Positions 41,106 to 50,527 of a stretch of 64,000 bases of DNA are shown in pieces. The position numbers were made by a program, and so were the translations under genes. Location of the stretch: assembly GCA_963741565.1 (NCBI GenBank), contig CAVUIK010000008.1, positions 930,001-994,000 of the forward strand. The letters are read 5' to 3'. Under the pieces are notes generated by a model that worked only from the letters and a program-made list of their open reading frames with translations, made no database searches and had not been told where the DNA came from. Source of the stretch: Ga0077555 sp963741565 (GTDB lineage: Bacteria; Pseudomonadota; Alphaproteobacteria; Rhizobiales; Hyphomicrobiaceae). How positions within the stretch are numbered: the first letter of the stretch is position 1; every line of letters starts with the position of its first letter.

Positions 41106-42206
41106 TCAGAGAAACACATCACTCACGTTGATGCTGGATGCGGTGCCGAGCGAGGCGAAGACGTCGTCGATCCAAGCCGAGGCCCGCGCGCGGCCCTGAT
41201 CCCGCAATCCCGTGAGAAAGCTCCAATCCGTCTGCAGTTTCGTTGCGACGCCGAGGGCGGCCATGCGCTCGTCATCGCGGATCGAATGCACGTGGATGCG
41301 GGAATAGCGCTTGTTGTCGAGCGATCCCTCGTCGAGCAACCGCGTCACGAAGGCGATGGCACGCATTTCGCGCATCAGTGAGGAATTGAATGAGATCTCG
41401 TTCATGCGGTCGTAGATCTCGGGTGCGGACGTCGGCAACTTCTCGCGATGCAGCGGGTTGATATGGACGATGACCACATCGCGCGTGCCCGCCCGGTAGA
41501 TCAGCGGAAAGATGGCTGGATTGCCCATGAAGCCGCCGTCCCAGAAGTGCTCGCCGCCGATCTCGACTGCATGAAAGAGATAGGGCAGGCAGGCCGATGC
41601 CAATACGGCGTCCGCCGAAAGCTCTTTGTTCTCGAAGATCCGGACCTTGCCGCTGCGCACGTTGGTGGCGCTGAGATAGAGCCGTGTGGCGACCGGACAG
41701 GTTTGCAGGCGCGCGAAGTCGACGGTTTTCTCGAGTACATTGCGCAACGGGTTGAGATTCAGCGGATTAAGCTGATAGGGCGAGAGCAGGTGGGTCACCG
41801 CCTGGAAGGTCATGTAGCCCGGCGACAGGTCGCCATGCATCCCCGCCGACTGCAGCCAGACATCCCAAGGAAAGCCGCGCATGGGGGCATAGGGGCGACC
41901 GGCCTCCGACACCGCCGACCAGAACTCGGTGAGCTTGGCGCGGGCTTCCTCAGGGCCTCCCAGCGAGACGCCGTATGCCAGCACCGTGGCGTTCATGGCG
42001 CCGGCGCTGGTCGCGCTGATGGCCTCGATCGCAATCTTCGGCTCCTGCAGCAGCCGGTCGAGGACGCCCCAGGTGAATGCGCCATGGGCGCCGCCGCCTT
42101 GAAGCGCCAGGGCAATGGGTTTCGCCGGACCGGCGGCGGCATCGGGTCGCTGCTGCTGCATAGGTGCCGCGCTTTCCTCGGAAAACAGCCCAGCTGCGCT
42201 GGTCAT
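41106..42206 (-). CDS. patatin-like phospholipase family protein
   Basis: 366 aa patatin-fold lipid acyl hydrolase. The oxyanion loop ALALQGGGAHGAF is present. The nucleophile elbow reads ATSAG (residues 65-69) rather than GTSAG, so the first Gly of GxSxG is Ala while Ser67 is kept. The catalytic Asp lies in FWDGGFMGNP. Cytoplasmic, with no signal peptide. Rhizobiales genomes have several such genes, and the substrate is unknown. The stop abuts the IS debris, so the gene's 3' flank is an old insertion boundary. Confidence 0.92.
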   Translation of the reverse strand: MTSAAGLFSEESAAPMQQQRPDAAAGPAKPIALALQGGGAHGAFTWGVLDRLLQEPKIAIEAISATSAGAMNATVLAYGVSLGGPEEARAKLTEFWSAVSEAGRPYAPMRGFPWDVWLQSAGMHGDLSPGYMTFQAVTHLLSPYQLNPLNLNPLRNVLEKTVDFARLQTCPVATRLYLSATNVRSGKVRIFENKELSADAVLASACLPYLFHAVEIGGEHFWDGGFMGNPAIFPLIYRAGTRDVVIVHINPLHREKLPTSAPEIYDRMNEISFNSSLMREMRAIAFVTRLLDEGSLDNKRYSRIHVHSIRDDERMAALGVATKLQTDWSFLTGLRDQGRARASAWIDDVFASLGTASSINVSDVFL

Positions 42207-42328
42207 CGGGGCTTCTCGCTTCCTATCATGATCTCAAGGCGCGCCGCCTGCGTCCATTGCCGCATTGCGGGGGGGCCCGCGAAGCAGCGATACCTGACGG
42301 AATGAACTGAACTGGCGCGGAGCTGCCG

Positions 42329-43573
42329 ATGGTGACCGATGTTGCGATGCACGCCAGCGCCGATAGCGGTCGCGAGACTCGGACGCTCGCCGCCGTGTCG
42401 ACGGCGCATTGGGTCAGCCATTTCCACATCCTGGTGCTGCCGCCGCTGTTCCCGCAATTGAAGGAGCAGCTCGGCGTCAGCTTCGTCGAGCTCGGCCTGG
42501 CGCTGACGGTCTATGCTGTGGTCTCCGGGTTGACCCAGGCGCCGGTCGGCTTCCTCGTCGACCGGTTCGGCGCCAAGCGCATCCTGATGGCAGGCCTTTG
42601 CCTTGGCGGCGCCGCCTTCGCGCTGCTCGGGCTCGGACCGAGCTACCAGATGCTGCTGGTGACGGCCGTACTCGCGGGCCTCGCCAACAGCGTCTACCAC
42701 CCGGCCGACTACGCAATCCTTTCGGCCGGGATCAGCGAGCGCCGCGTCGGGCGCGCGTTCTCGATCCACACCTTCGCCGGCTTCCTCGGCGGCGCCATGT
42801 CGCCCGCGATCATCCTGGCGCTGGTCTCCTGGATCGGGCTTGGCGGCGCGCTGCTGGTGGCCGGCGCCGTCGGCCCGCTGGCCGCCCTGTTCATCGGCCT
42901 CGTTCGCGTGCCGGCGACCCATGACAGATCGGTCGCTGGATCGGGCGCCGGAAATCTCGGCGCGGGTGCGGGCTCGCTCGCCTCCGTAGCAACTCCGGCG
43001 ATCTTCGGCCTGATGGCGTTCTTCACGCTACTCAGCCTCTCGAACGGTGGCATCAACAGCTTCTCGGTCGTCGCGCTGATGAGTGCCTACGGCGTCACGT
43101 TTGCGACCGCGAACGTCGCGCTGACGTCGTTTCTGGCGGCGGGTGCTGCCGGGGTGCTGGCGGGCGGCCTGCTCGCCGACCGGACAACGCGGCACGGCTT
43201 GGTGGCGGCCGTCTGCTTCGCCATCAACGGCGCGATCGTGCTGACGATCGGGCTCGTCGCGTTGCCGCACTGGCTGATCGTCGGCGCCTTGGGTGCGGCC
43301 GGCTTCTTCGGCGGCCTGATCGCACCGTCGCGCGACATGCTGGTGCGCAAGGCCGCACCGCCAGGGGCCGCTGGACGCGCGTTCGGCCTTGTTTCAACCG
43401 GGTTCAATATCGGCGGCGTCATTGGGCCGCTGCTTTATGGCTGGATCATGGATAGTGGCTTGCCGCGCACGGTCTTCGTCGTCTCGGCGGGCTTCATGCT
43501 GGCGACCGTGCTGCTGGCGCTGGTCACCGATCGCCGATCCGGCGTGGCCGCGTCCGCGAAACAGGCAGCGTGA
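42329..43573 (+). CDS. MFS transporter
   Basis: 414 aa with 12 predicted membrane helices. It starts with a short polar leader then STAHWVSHFHILVLPPLFPQ. The MFS A-like loop is VGFLVDRFGAKRILMAGLCLG, and the second half has LADRTTRHGLVAAVC. The HxxSH-type start resembles fosmidomycin-resistance/sugar-phosphate-type permeases, but no substrate can be fixed. The next gene overlaps its stop (GTGA), so the two are translationally coupled. Confidence 0.88.
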   Translation: MVTDVAMHASADSGRETRTLAAVSTAHWVSHFHILVLPPLFPQLKEQLGVSFVELGLALTVYAVVSGLTQAPVGFLVDRFGAKRILMAGLCLGGAAFALLGLGPSYQMLLVTAVLAGLANSVYHPADYAILSAGISERRVGRAFSIHTFAGFLGGAMSPAIILALVSWIGLGGALLVAGAVGPLAALFIGLVRVPATHDRSVAGSGAGNLGAGAGSLASVATPAIFGLMAFFTLLSLSNGGINSFSVVALMSAYGVTFATANVALTSFLAAGAAGVLAGGLLADRTTRHGLVAAVCFAINGAIVLTIGLVALPHWLIVGALGAAGFFGGLIAPSRDMLVRKAAPPGAAGRAFGLVSTGFNIGGVIGPLLYGWIMDSGLPRTVFVVSAGFMLATVLLALVTDRRSGVAASAKQAA

Positions 43574-44562
43574 GCGAACGGAACAATGGCATGAATGACG
43601 AGCACCCGTTGTTCACCGATGCCGCGTCCTGGGACGAGGTGCAGGTGGCACTTGACGCGGCGGACCTCGGCGATGGACTGCCACTCGTTCCGCCAACCGC
43701 GGCGCGCCTCGCCGCCATGCTGGCGGGCAACGCCGCGCCCGATACCACTATCGGGCACGTCGCGCCGCTGTTCGGCGAGCTGACACCGCGCGCAGCCGCC
43801 TACAGCGCGGTGCTCGCGGGCTGCCGCCCGGGTGCGCTTCCCGTCGTGCTCGCTGCGATGACGGCATGCCTCGAGCCCGAGTTCAATCTGCTCGGGCTGA
43901 TGACGACCACGGGGTCAGCCGCCGTCGCCACACTGGTGCATGGGCCCGCCGTCGCCGCGCTCGGGCTCAACCCGTCGATCAACTGTCTCGGGCCCGGCAA
44001 TGCGGCCAACGCGACCATCGGCCGGGCGATCAGCCTCTGCCTACGCAACATCGGCGGCGCCCGCGAAGGCAGCGGCGACATGGCGACCTGCGGCCAGCCT
44101 GGCAAGTACTCATTCTGTTTTGCGGAAGGCACCGAGGGTCCGTTCGAGCCGCTACATGTGCGCCGCGGATTGGCCGCCGGCGCCAGCGCGGTCACCGTGT
44201 TCGGCGTCTCGGGAACCGCGGAGGTGTTGCCCCTGCGCGACGGCGATGGCGCGGAGGCGATCCTCGACGCGATCGCCATTGCGATGATTGCGGCGGTGAA
44301 AGTGACAGGTGCGGCGCGCCAGCCCGAGCGGCCGAGCCAGGTGTTCGTGCTGCCACCTGAGCTTGGCCGCCTGATCGCGGGCAAGAGCTGGGATCTCGCC
44401 CGCGTGCAGCGCTATCTGTTCGAAGCGGGTGAGGCGGCGGGCACCCCGGTCGCGCCGTCGCCATCCCTTATCCATCCGATCCTCACTGGCGGTCCCGGCG
44501 TGAAGATCGCCTATTTGCCGCTCTGGGGCGGCGGCTCGGTTCCCGTCACCCGCCGGATTTAG
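43570..44562 (+). CDS. conserved protein of unknown function coupled to MFS gene
   Basis: 330 aa, or 323 from an ATG at 43591. It is Ala/Gly-rich and soluble. Notable segments are DGLPLVPPTAARLAAML, LGLNPSINCLGPGNAANATI, REGSGDMATCGQPGKYSF and a C-terminal WGGGSVPVTRRI. The two conserved-looking Cys-containing loops could form an active site. I do not recognise a named family. The 4-base overlap with the transporter gene suggests joint handling of one substrate. It converges on hyuA with a 52-base gap. Confidence 0.7.
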   Translation: MSERNNGMNDEHPLFTDAASWDEVQVALDAADLGDGLPLVPPTAARLAAMLAGNAAPDTTIGHVAPLFGELTPRAAAYSAVLAGCRPGALPVVLAAMTACLEPEFNLLGLMTTTGSAAVATLVHGPAVAALGLNPSINCLGPGNAANATIGRAISLCLRNIGGAREGSGDMATCGQPGKYSFCFAEGTEGPFEPLHVRRGLAAGASAVTVFGVSGTAEVLPLRDGDGAEAILDAIAIAMIAAVKVTGAARQPERPSQVFVLPPELGRLIAGKSWDLARVQRYLFEAGEAAGTPVAPSPSLIHPILTGGPGVKIAYLPLWGGGSVPVTRRI

Positions 44563-44614
44563 GGCGCGAGTGTCTGGACCCAGTGTCTGGCCTTTGGCCT
44601 GACGCTGTCACGGG

Positions 44615-46661
44615 TCAGTCGACCGCGACGTCGAGCCAGCCGATGGGCGTGGCGGTGGCCCGGTCGCCGGCTTCGATCAGCACCGTCGTCGTCGGGCTTT
44701 CGATCAGCGCCGGGCCGGCGATGGATTGTCCCGGCGCCAGGCTCTCGAAGTCGTAGACCGGCACGTCGCGCCATCCGCCGATGTAGACGCGTTGCAACCG
44801 GAGCGCCGCCGCGTCGGCCTTGGGCGCCAGGCGCGGCTCCTCCGGGCTTGCCGGCAACTTGCCGATGACGGCGAGGCGCGCATTAACCAGCACCACATCC
44901 TGGCCGCGCAGCGCGTACGTGTAGAGCTCCTCGTGCCGCTGATGGAAGCGCTCGGCGATCAGGCCGACAAGATCGCCAGCCTGCCAATCGATGCCGCGCA
45001 ACGGTGCGTTGATCTCGAAGATCTGCTCGCCATAGCGCATGTCGGCGCTGTGCTCGACCTCGACGTCGCCCTGGAAATCCCGCGCCAGTCGCGCTCGGCC
45101 GTCGCGTTCCATGTCTGAAAACAGCGAGCGCACGCCGTTTGCCTCCAGCCGGACTCGAGTCGCCGATGTGGGTGCGCGCCAACTCGTAGCGAATGTCGGT
45201 CGCGAGCATGCCCCAGGCCGACAGAACCGAGGCGACGCGCGGCACGACCACGCGCTTCACCGAAAGTTGCCGCGCGATGTCGGTGGCATGCAAGCCTGCC
45301 GCGCCGCCGAAGGCGACCAGCGCATAGCCCGTCGGATCGATGCCGCGCCGCACCGAGACGAGGCGCACGCCCTCCGCCATGCGGGCATTGACGACGCGCA
45401 CGATGCCCTCGGCCGCCGCCTCGCGCGTCAGGCCAAGCGCGCCCGCCACCTGGTCGACGGCGGCGTCCGCGCGGCGCGGATCCAACCGCATGCGCCCGCC
45501 GTGGAAGCGCGCCGGATCGAGCCGACCGAGCACGAGGTTGGCGTCCGTCACCGTCGGCTCGGTGCCGCCGCGGTCGTAGCAGGCGGGGCCCGGCACGGCG
45601 CCGGCGCTCTCCGGGCCGACGTGCAGCACGCCGCCGCCGTCGACGCGAGCGATCGAGCCGCCGCCCGCGCCGAGCGTGACGATGTCGAGGCTCGGCAACG
45701 CGATGCGCTGGCCGGCGATCGTCCGGTCGATGGCGAGCGCCGGCGTCGCCCGGCGAATGAGCGAGATGTCGGACGAGGTCCCGCCCATGTCGAAAGGTAT
45801 GAGGTTCTCGATCCCAAGCAGCGAGGCCGCGTGGCGCGTGCCCGCGATGCCGCCCGCCGGTCCCGACAGTACAGTCGCCGCCGCCAGCCGCGCGGCTTCT
45901 TCCACCGGCGCCAGGCCGCCGTGCGACAGGATGATGAACAGCGGACCCTTGAATCCCGCGCCCTTCAAGCGCTCGTCGAGGTGGCGCAGATAGTTCGAAA
46001 CCTTCGGACCGACATAGGCGTTGACGATGGTCGTCGAAACGCGCTCGTACTCCTTGATCTGCGGAAAGACATCCGACGAGATCGTCACGAACGCGCCCGG
46101 CAGCGCCTGGCGCACGGCGTCGGCCGCCTGCCGCTCATGCGAAGCGTTGCGATAGCTGTGCAGGAACGTGATGGCCACCGCCGGGATGCGCTCGGTTTGC
46201 AGCACGCGTATGGCGGCGTCGAGCGACGCTGGATCGAGCGGCGTGTGCACGCTGCCGTCGGCGCGCAACCGCTCGGTGATGCCGAGGCGGAGATGGCGCG
46301 GCACCAGCGGCTTGGGTGCGCCGAGCCGCAGATTGTAGCGTTCGACGTCCTTCAGGCCTTCGCGCATTTCAAGCACGTCGCGATGCCCCGCCGTCGTCAG
46401 CAGCGCCACCTTCGCGCCCTTGCCTTCGAGCAGCGCATTGGTTGCAACCGTCGTGCCGTGCACGATACGTTCCGTCGCGGCCAGCAGACCTGCGAGATCG
46501 TGGCCGAGAGTCTCGGCCAGCAGCCGCAAGCCGTCGAGCAAACCCTCCGAGGGGTCCGCCGGTGTCGATGCCGACTTGACGAACGTCGGCCGACCGCCGT
46601 CGTCGATGGCCACCAGATCCGTGAATGTGCCGCCAACGTCGATGCCGATCTTGTAGCTCAT
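44615..46661 (-). pseudogene. hyuA: hydantoinase/oxoprolinase subunit A, one-base frameshift
   Basis: ATP-dependent hydantoinase/5-oxoprolinase A subunit. The first frame reads MSYKIGIDVGGTFTDLVAID, then VHGTTVATNALLEGKGAKVAL and FDMGGTSSDISLI of the actin-like ATPase fold. Near 45149-45152 the frame breaks. Removing one base of the CCGG turns THIGDSSPAGG into THIGDSSRLEANGVRSLFSD, continuous with the C-terminal domain that ends in IGWLDVAVD. The restored length of about 682 aa is normal. Its ATG overlaps the hyuB stop (ATGA). It could be sequencing error or recent inactivation. Confidence 0.88.
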
Positions 46662-48325
46662 GCGCGGCTCCTCAGCGGACCAGCGAGGCCATCGCGTGCA
46701 TCCCGCGCGTCGGCGGCGGGATCGCGCTTGGCTGGATCGCCCCAACCGCCGCCCCCCGCCGATGCAATGACGAGGCGATCGCCGGGCCGGATCTCGACGC
46801 CGACCTCCTTGGTCGCCAGCACGCGGTCCGCGCGGCCGGCGGATTTAAGAACATAATGATGCGGCGCGCTGTCGGTGCCGCCGAGCAGCCCGCGCGAGCC
46901 GTGCCGGGTGCCGTCACCTGCTGTATTGCCTTTCGCGATGCCGTCGCATTCGACAATCATCTCGAGGTCGCAGCCAAGGCCGCCGCGATGTTGCCCCGCG
47001 CCCGCCGAGCCCGAACGATACTCGTGATGCAAGAATAGGAACGGAAAGCGCGCCTCGGCCACCTCGATCGAGCCGAACTTGATGCCGCCGGCCGAATGCC
47101 ATTCACCGATCGAGCTCCAGCCGTCGCCGCCGATCGAGCCGCCGCCGCCGGGTCTTGCCTGGAACAGATGCCAGATGAAACCTTTGCCGGTGCGCGGGTC
47201 GCGGCCCTGGATGGCGATACGGAAGCGGCGGCCCCATCCGCCCATCACGCGATCCGGGCAGGCCGGGGCCAGCGCCGTCACGATCGCCTCGACGATCTCG
47301 TTGGAGCAGTGGCTGGTGCACAGCGTCACCGGCGCGCCGTCGTTGGCCCACACGATCGTGCCCGGCTTGGCCGTGACCTTGAGTGGTCGGAACGAGCCGT
47401 CATTCTTCGGGATGTCCGGATCGATCAGATAGGCGAACGCCATCGCCACCGCCGACTGCATGTTGGCATGCGACGAGTTCACGAAACTCGTCGATTGCGG
47501 ATCGGAGTCCGTGAGATCGACCTCGAGATCGCTGCCTCGCTTCGTCACGGTCGCACGGATCACGATGTCTGAGCGCCCGTGGCCGTCATCGTCGAGCGTA
47601 GCCTCGCCCTTGTAGACGCCGTCGGGCCAGGCCGCGACGATGGCGCGGGCGCGGCGCTCGGCACCATCCAGCACGGCCTCGATCGCGGCACCAAGTCGCG
47701 CCGAGCCCAGTTCCGTGATCAGTTCCAACAGGCGTCTTTCGGCCAGCCGGGCCGAGCCGACCATGGCCGCCAGATCGCCGCGGAAATCGCGGGCATGTCG
47801 CACGTTGAGCGCCAGTAGGTTGAGCAGGTCTTCGCGCAGTCTGCCTTTCTCATAGAGCCGGATCGGCGGAATGCGCAGGCCCTCCTGCCAGATTTCGGTC
47901 GCGCCGGGATTGTAGGCGCCGTGTGTGGCGCCGCCGATATCGCTCTGATGCGCCCGGTTGATCGACCAGAACGCGAAGCGGTCGCCGTCGAATACGGGGA
48001 CGAACGCCGTCACGTCGGGCAGGTGGTTGCCGCCGTGGTAGGGATCGTTCAACAGGAACACGTCGCCCTTGTGGATGTCGCCGGCAAAGGCCTCGGCCAC
48101 CGAGCGCGCGGCCCAGGTCATCGCACCGACATGCACCGGCACGTGCTCGGCTTGCGCCAGCAGCCGGCCGTCCGCGTCGCAGATCGCGGTCGAGAAATCG
48201 CGGCTCGAATTCAGGATCTGCGAGTACGACGTGCGCAGCATCGCCTCGCCCATCTCCTCGACGATGGCCCGCAGCCGGTGGGCCAGCACGGACACCGTGA
48301 TCGGGTCGACCAAATGATCGGTCAT
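46658..48325 (-). CDS. hyuB: hydantoinase/oxoprolinase subunit B
   Basis: 555 aa. The family marks are DPITVSVLAHRLRAIVEEMG, HVPVHVGAMTWAARSVAEAF, DVFLLNDPYHGGNHLPDVT and QSDIGGATHGAYNPGATEIW. It works with HyuA to hydrolyse cyclic amides (hydantoins, 5-oxoproline) using ATP; related pairs are acetone and acetophenone carboxylases. Substrate undetermined. It lies between an alpha/beta hydrolase (35 bases upstream) and hyuA, all in one direction. Confidence 0.94.
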   Translation of the reverse strand: MTDHLVDPITVSVLAHRLRAIVEEMGEAMLRTSYSQILNSSRDFSTAICDADGRLLAQAEHVPVHVGAMTWAARSVAEAFAGDIHKGDVFLLNDPYHGGNHLPDVTAFVPVFDGDRFAFWSINRAHQSDIGGATHGAYNPGATEIWQEGLRIPPIRLYEKGRLREDLLNLLALNVRHARDFRGDLAAMVGSARLAERRLLELITELGSARLGAAIEAVLDGAERRARAIVAAWPDGVYKGEATLDDDGHGRSDIVIRATVTKRGSDLEVDLTDSDPQSTSFVNSSHANMQSAVAMAFAYLIDPDIPKNDGSFRPLKVTAKPGTIVWANDGAPVTLCTSHCSNEIVEAIVTALAPACPDRVMGGWGRRFRIAIQGRDPRTGKGFIWHLFQARPGGGGSIGGDGWSSIGEWHSAGGIKFGSIEVAEARFPFLFLHHEYRSGSAGAGQHRGGLGCDLEMIVECDGIAKGNTAGDGTRHGSRGLLGGTDSAPHHYVLKSAGRADRVLATKEVGVEIRPGDRLVIASAGGGGWGDPAKRDPAADARDARDGLAGPLRSRA

Positions 48326-48360
48326 TCTGGCAGTGGTCCTTCAGCTCCTGGGCTTGGCCG

Positions 48361-49362
48361 TCAGCGGCCGAGCACACGCGTCCAAAATGCGACCATGTCA
48401 TCGCGGAAGGCATCGGCTTCGCCGTCGCGGCTGCCGATCTTGGCGCCCTTGCGCCCATAGCCAGCCTTGAGCGAGTACACCATGACGTCTCGATCCGTGA
48501 GCTTGGCATCGGCGGTCGCCTGCAGCGGATGAATGAAAGCGCCGTTGTCCTCCAGATAAGTCGTTGGTGCGGCCGGGGCTACCGATGCGTCGGGTACGTC
48601 GACGATGCGGGTGCCGCGATCGAAGCTGTGGTGCGCACCGGGAATGAGGCGCATCGTCGCCGTTCCGCCGGAAAGCCGGATGGCTTGCAAATGGCCTTGA
48701 GCCTGCATCGGCGAGCACCATTCGTCGGCATCGCCCATGAGCACGCGAACTGCGGTCGCGCCGACCCGCGGATCGAGAAACTGGTGACCGCTCCAGGGAT
48801 AGCCCGCGAGGACCGCAATGAGCCCACGGCCGGGGCCCACAACGGCATCGGCGAAGCGCCGCGTCGCGGCCATCAGCACGGCCGAGCCACCGCGTGAATG
48901 GCCTTGCGCGCCGATCCGAGTCCCGTCGATCTCGGGATGCGCGGCCAGCACCGTCCAGGCGGCGAGCACATCGTAGGCACTCGCGGCGAAGGAGAACTGC
49001 GTTTGCTTGGCGACTGTGGACGTGACGCCGCGCGCGGCAAAGCTGTCCAGCACGAAAGCGGCGTAGCCCTGGCCGCACATCGTCTCGGCGTGGGCGACGT
49101 GGGACGGCGCAACGCCGAGGCTTCCGGGAATCACCATGACCAGCGGCAGCTTGCCCGCGGTCACGCGCTTTGCTTTCGGCGGCAGGAACAATTGGCCGTC
49201 GACGGTGATACGCGGCATGTCTGCTGGCGTCGCAATCACCTGATAATAGTTGAGCGGCGACGCTGACGGCACCTCGACGACCTCGCCTCTGGCGCCATTG
49301 GCGAACGTGATCCGCTGATCGCGGAAGCGCACTGCGGCCGGCGCCTTGGCGGTGGCAGTCAT
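48361..49362 (-). CDS. alpha/beta hydrolase (dienelactone hydrolase-like)
   Basis: 333 aa. The nucleophile elbow is GHSRGG (Ser in AQGHSRGGSAV), an oxyanion strand PLVMVIPGSLG precedes it, and a late His is in PGAHHSFDRG. An N-terminal beta extension (residues 1-60) precedes the fold. No signal peptide. It is probably cotranscribed with hyuB-hyuA, so it may hydrolyse an ester or amide in the same catabolic route; the substrate is unknown. Confidence 0.86.
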   Translation of the reverse strand: MTATAKAPAAVRFRDQRITFANGARGEVVEVPSASPLNYYQVIATPADMPRITVDGQLFLPPKAKRVTAGKLPLVMVIPGSLGVAPSHVAHAETMCGQGYAAFVLDSFAARGVTSTVAKQTQFSFAASAYDVLAAWTVLAAHPEIDGTRIGAQGHSRGGSAVLMAATRRFADAVVGPGRGLIAVLAGYPWSGHQFLDPRVGATAVRVLMGDADEWCSPMQAQGHLQAIRLSGGTATMRLIPGAHHSFDRGTRIVDVPDASVAPAAPTTYLEDNGAFIHPLQATADAKLTDRDVMVYSLKAGYGRKGAKIGSRDGEADAFRDDMVAFWTRVLGR

Positions 49363-49442
49363 CGTACGTACTCCTCATTCGACGGGGCAGGCGACAAGGT
49401 TAGCGGCCACGTGTGGCGCAGACAAGCTACGGCTGCTGCGCT

Positions 49443-50381
49443 TCAGCTGCTGCCGCGCCGGCGAGGCTTGGCAAGTTGTGCGGCTGTCAAGCTCAGCACC
49501 TCGCCAGAACTCTCCTCCGTAGCCAGCCAGAGATAGGGAAGCTTCGGACCCTTTGATTCCAGCGCCTCACGGCCCTGGCCGATCTCCATGATGATCTGGC
49601 CCTCGGGCGCGAGATGGTTGCCAGCCTCGGCCAGAATGCGCCGCGCGAAATCCATCCCGTCGGCGCCGCCGGCATGAGCGAGTTTGGGCTCCGTGCGATA
49701 TTCCGGCGGAAATGCCGCCACAGCCGCATCCGTGACATAGGGCGGATTGGAGACGATCAGATCGAAGCGCTTGCCTGCGAGCGCGGCGAAGAGATCGGAT
49801 GGGACGAGCTGGATTCGATCCCCGAGCTTGTAATCGGCCACATTCCGCTGCGCGACCGCGAGCGCATCCGCCGAGATGTCCGTGCCGATGATCCGGGCAT
49901 CGGGGAAGGCCAGCGCCGCCAGAATCGCCAGCGAGCCGCCGCCGGTACACAGGTCAAGCACGCGCGTCACCCGAACGCGTGGTGTTCCAACAAGGCCATC
50001 CGCCTCGCCTTCGATGACATCGCACAGCAGCTCGCCGATGAAGGATCGCGGCACGATCGTGCGCTCGTCGACGTAGAACCTGTGTCCGCGAATGTAAGCT
50101 GCGTTGACGATGTAGGGCGCAGGTTTGCGCGTCGAGATCCGCAGCTCGATCGCTCGATCGATGGCGGCGCGCTCGCTGTATGTCAGCCGCGCCTCGAGCC
50201 AGGGGTCCAGCGCGTCGACCGGCAAATTCAATGTCGTGAGGATCAGGAAGGCAGCCTCGTCCAGCGCCGTCTGGGTGCCGTGGCCATAAATGAGGCCGGC
50301 CGCATTGAACCTGCTGACCGCATAGCGCAGCCAGTCGCGAACGGTGATGAGCTCATCGAGTGGGGTGGGGCTTTGCGGCAT
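49443..50381 (-). CDS. prmB: ribosomal protein L3 N5-glutamine methyltransferase
   Basis: 312 aa SAM-dependent methyltransferase. The N-terminal helical domain starts PTPLDELITVRDWLRYAVSR. The SAM loop is LDLCTGGGSLAILAALAFPD, and the glutamine-methylating motif NPPY is in IVSNPPYVTD. PrmB methylates a Gln of ribosomal protein L3; its paralogue PrmC acts on release factors and lacks this N-terminal form. The ATG at 50379-50381 fits the family. It stands alone here. Confidence 0.93.
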   Translation of the reverse strand: MPQSPTPLDELITVRDWLRYAVSRFNAAGLIYGHGTQTALDEAAFLILTTLNLPVDALDPWLEARLTYSERAAIDRAIELRISTRKPAPYIVNAAYIRGHRFYVDERTIVPRSFIGELLCDVIEGEADGLVGTPRVRVTRVLDLCTGGGSLAILAALAFPDARIIGTDISADALAVAQRNVADYKLGDRIQLVPSDLFAALAGKRFDLIVSNPPYVTDAAVAAFPPEYRTEPKLAHAGGADGMDFARRILAEAGNHLAPEGQIIMEIGQGREALESKGPKLPYLWLATEESSGEVLSLTAAQLAKPRRRGSS

Positions 50382-50527
50382 GGCCGGGCATGGGTCTCTT
50401 GTATTGGCGGCCACAGCGATAACCGCGTTCCGCCACCCGCGCCATCGCTTTGGTCTGAGCGTGGTGTCTGACCCTGGGCCTGACAAAGGGATCCGGGCCA
50501 GGCGATGAACGCTCTACACAGGGCACA

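Noticed and set aside
45039..46856. 605-aa open frame opposite hyuA
   Set aside because: Antisense shadow, extremely Arg-rich and of no known family.
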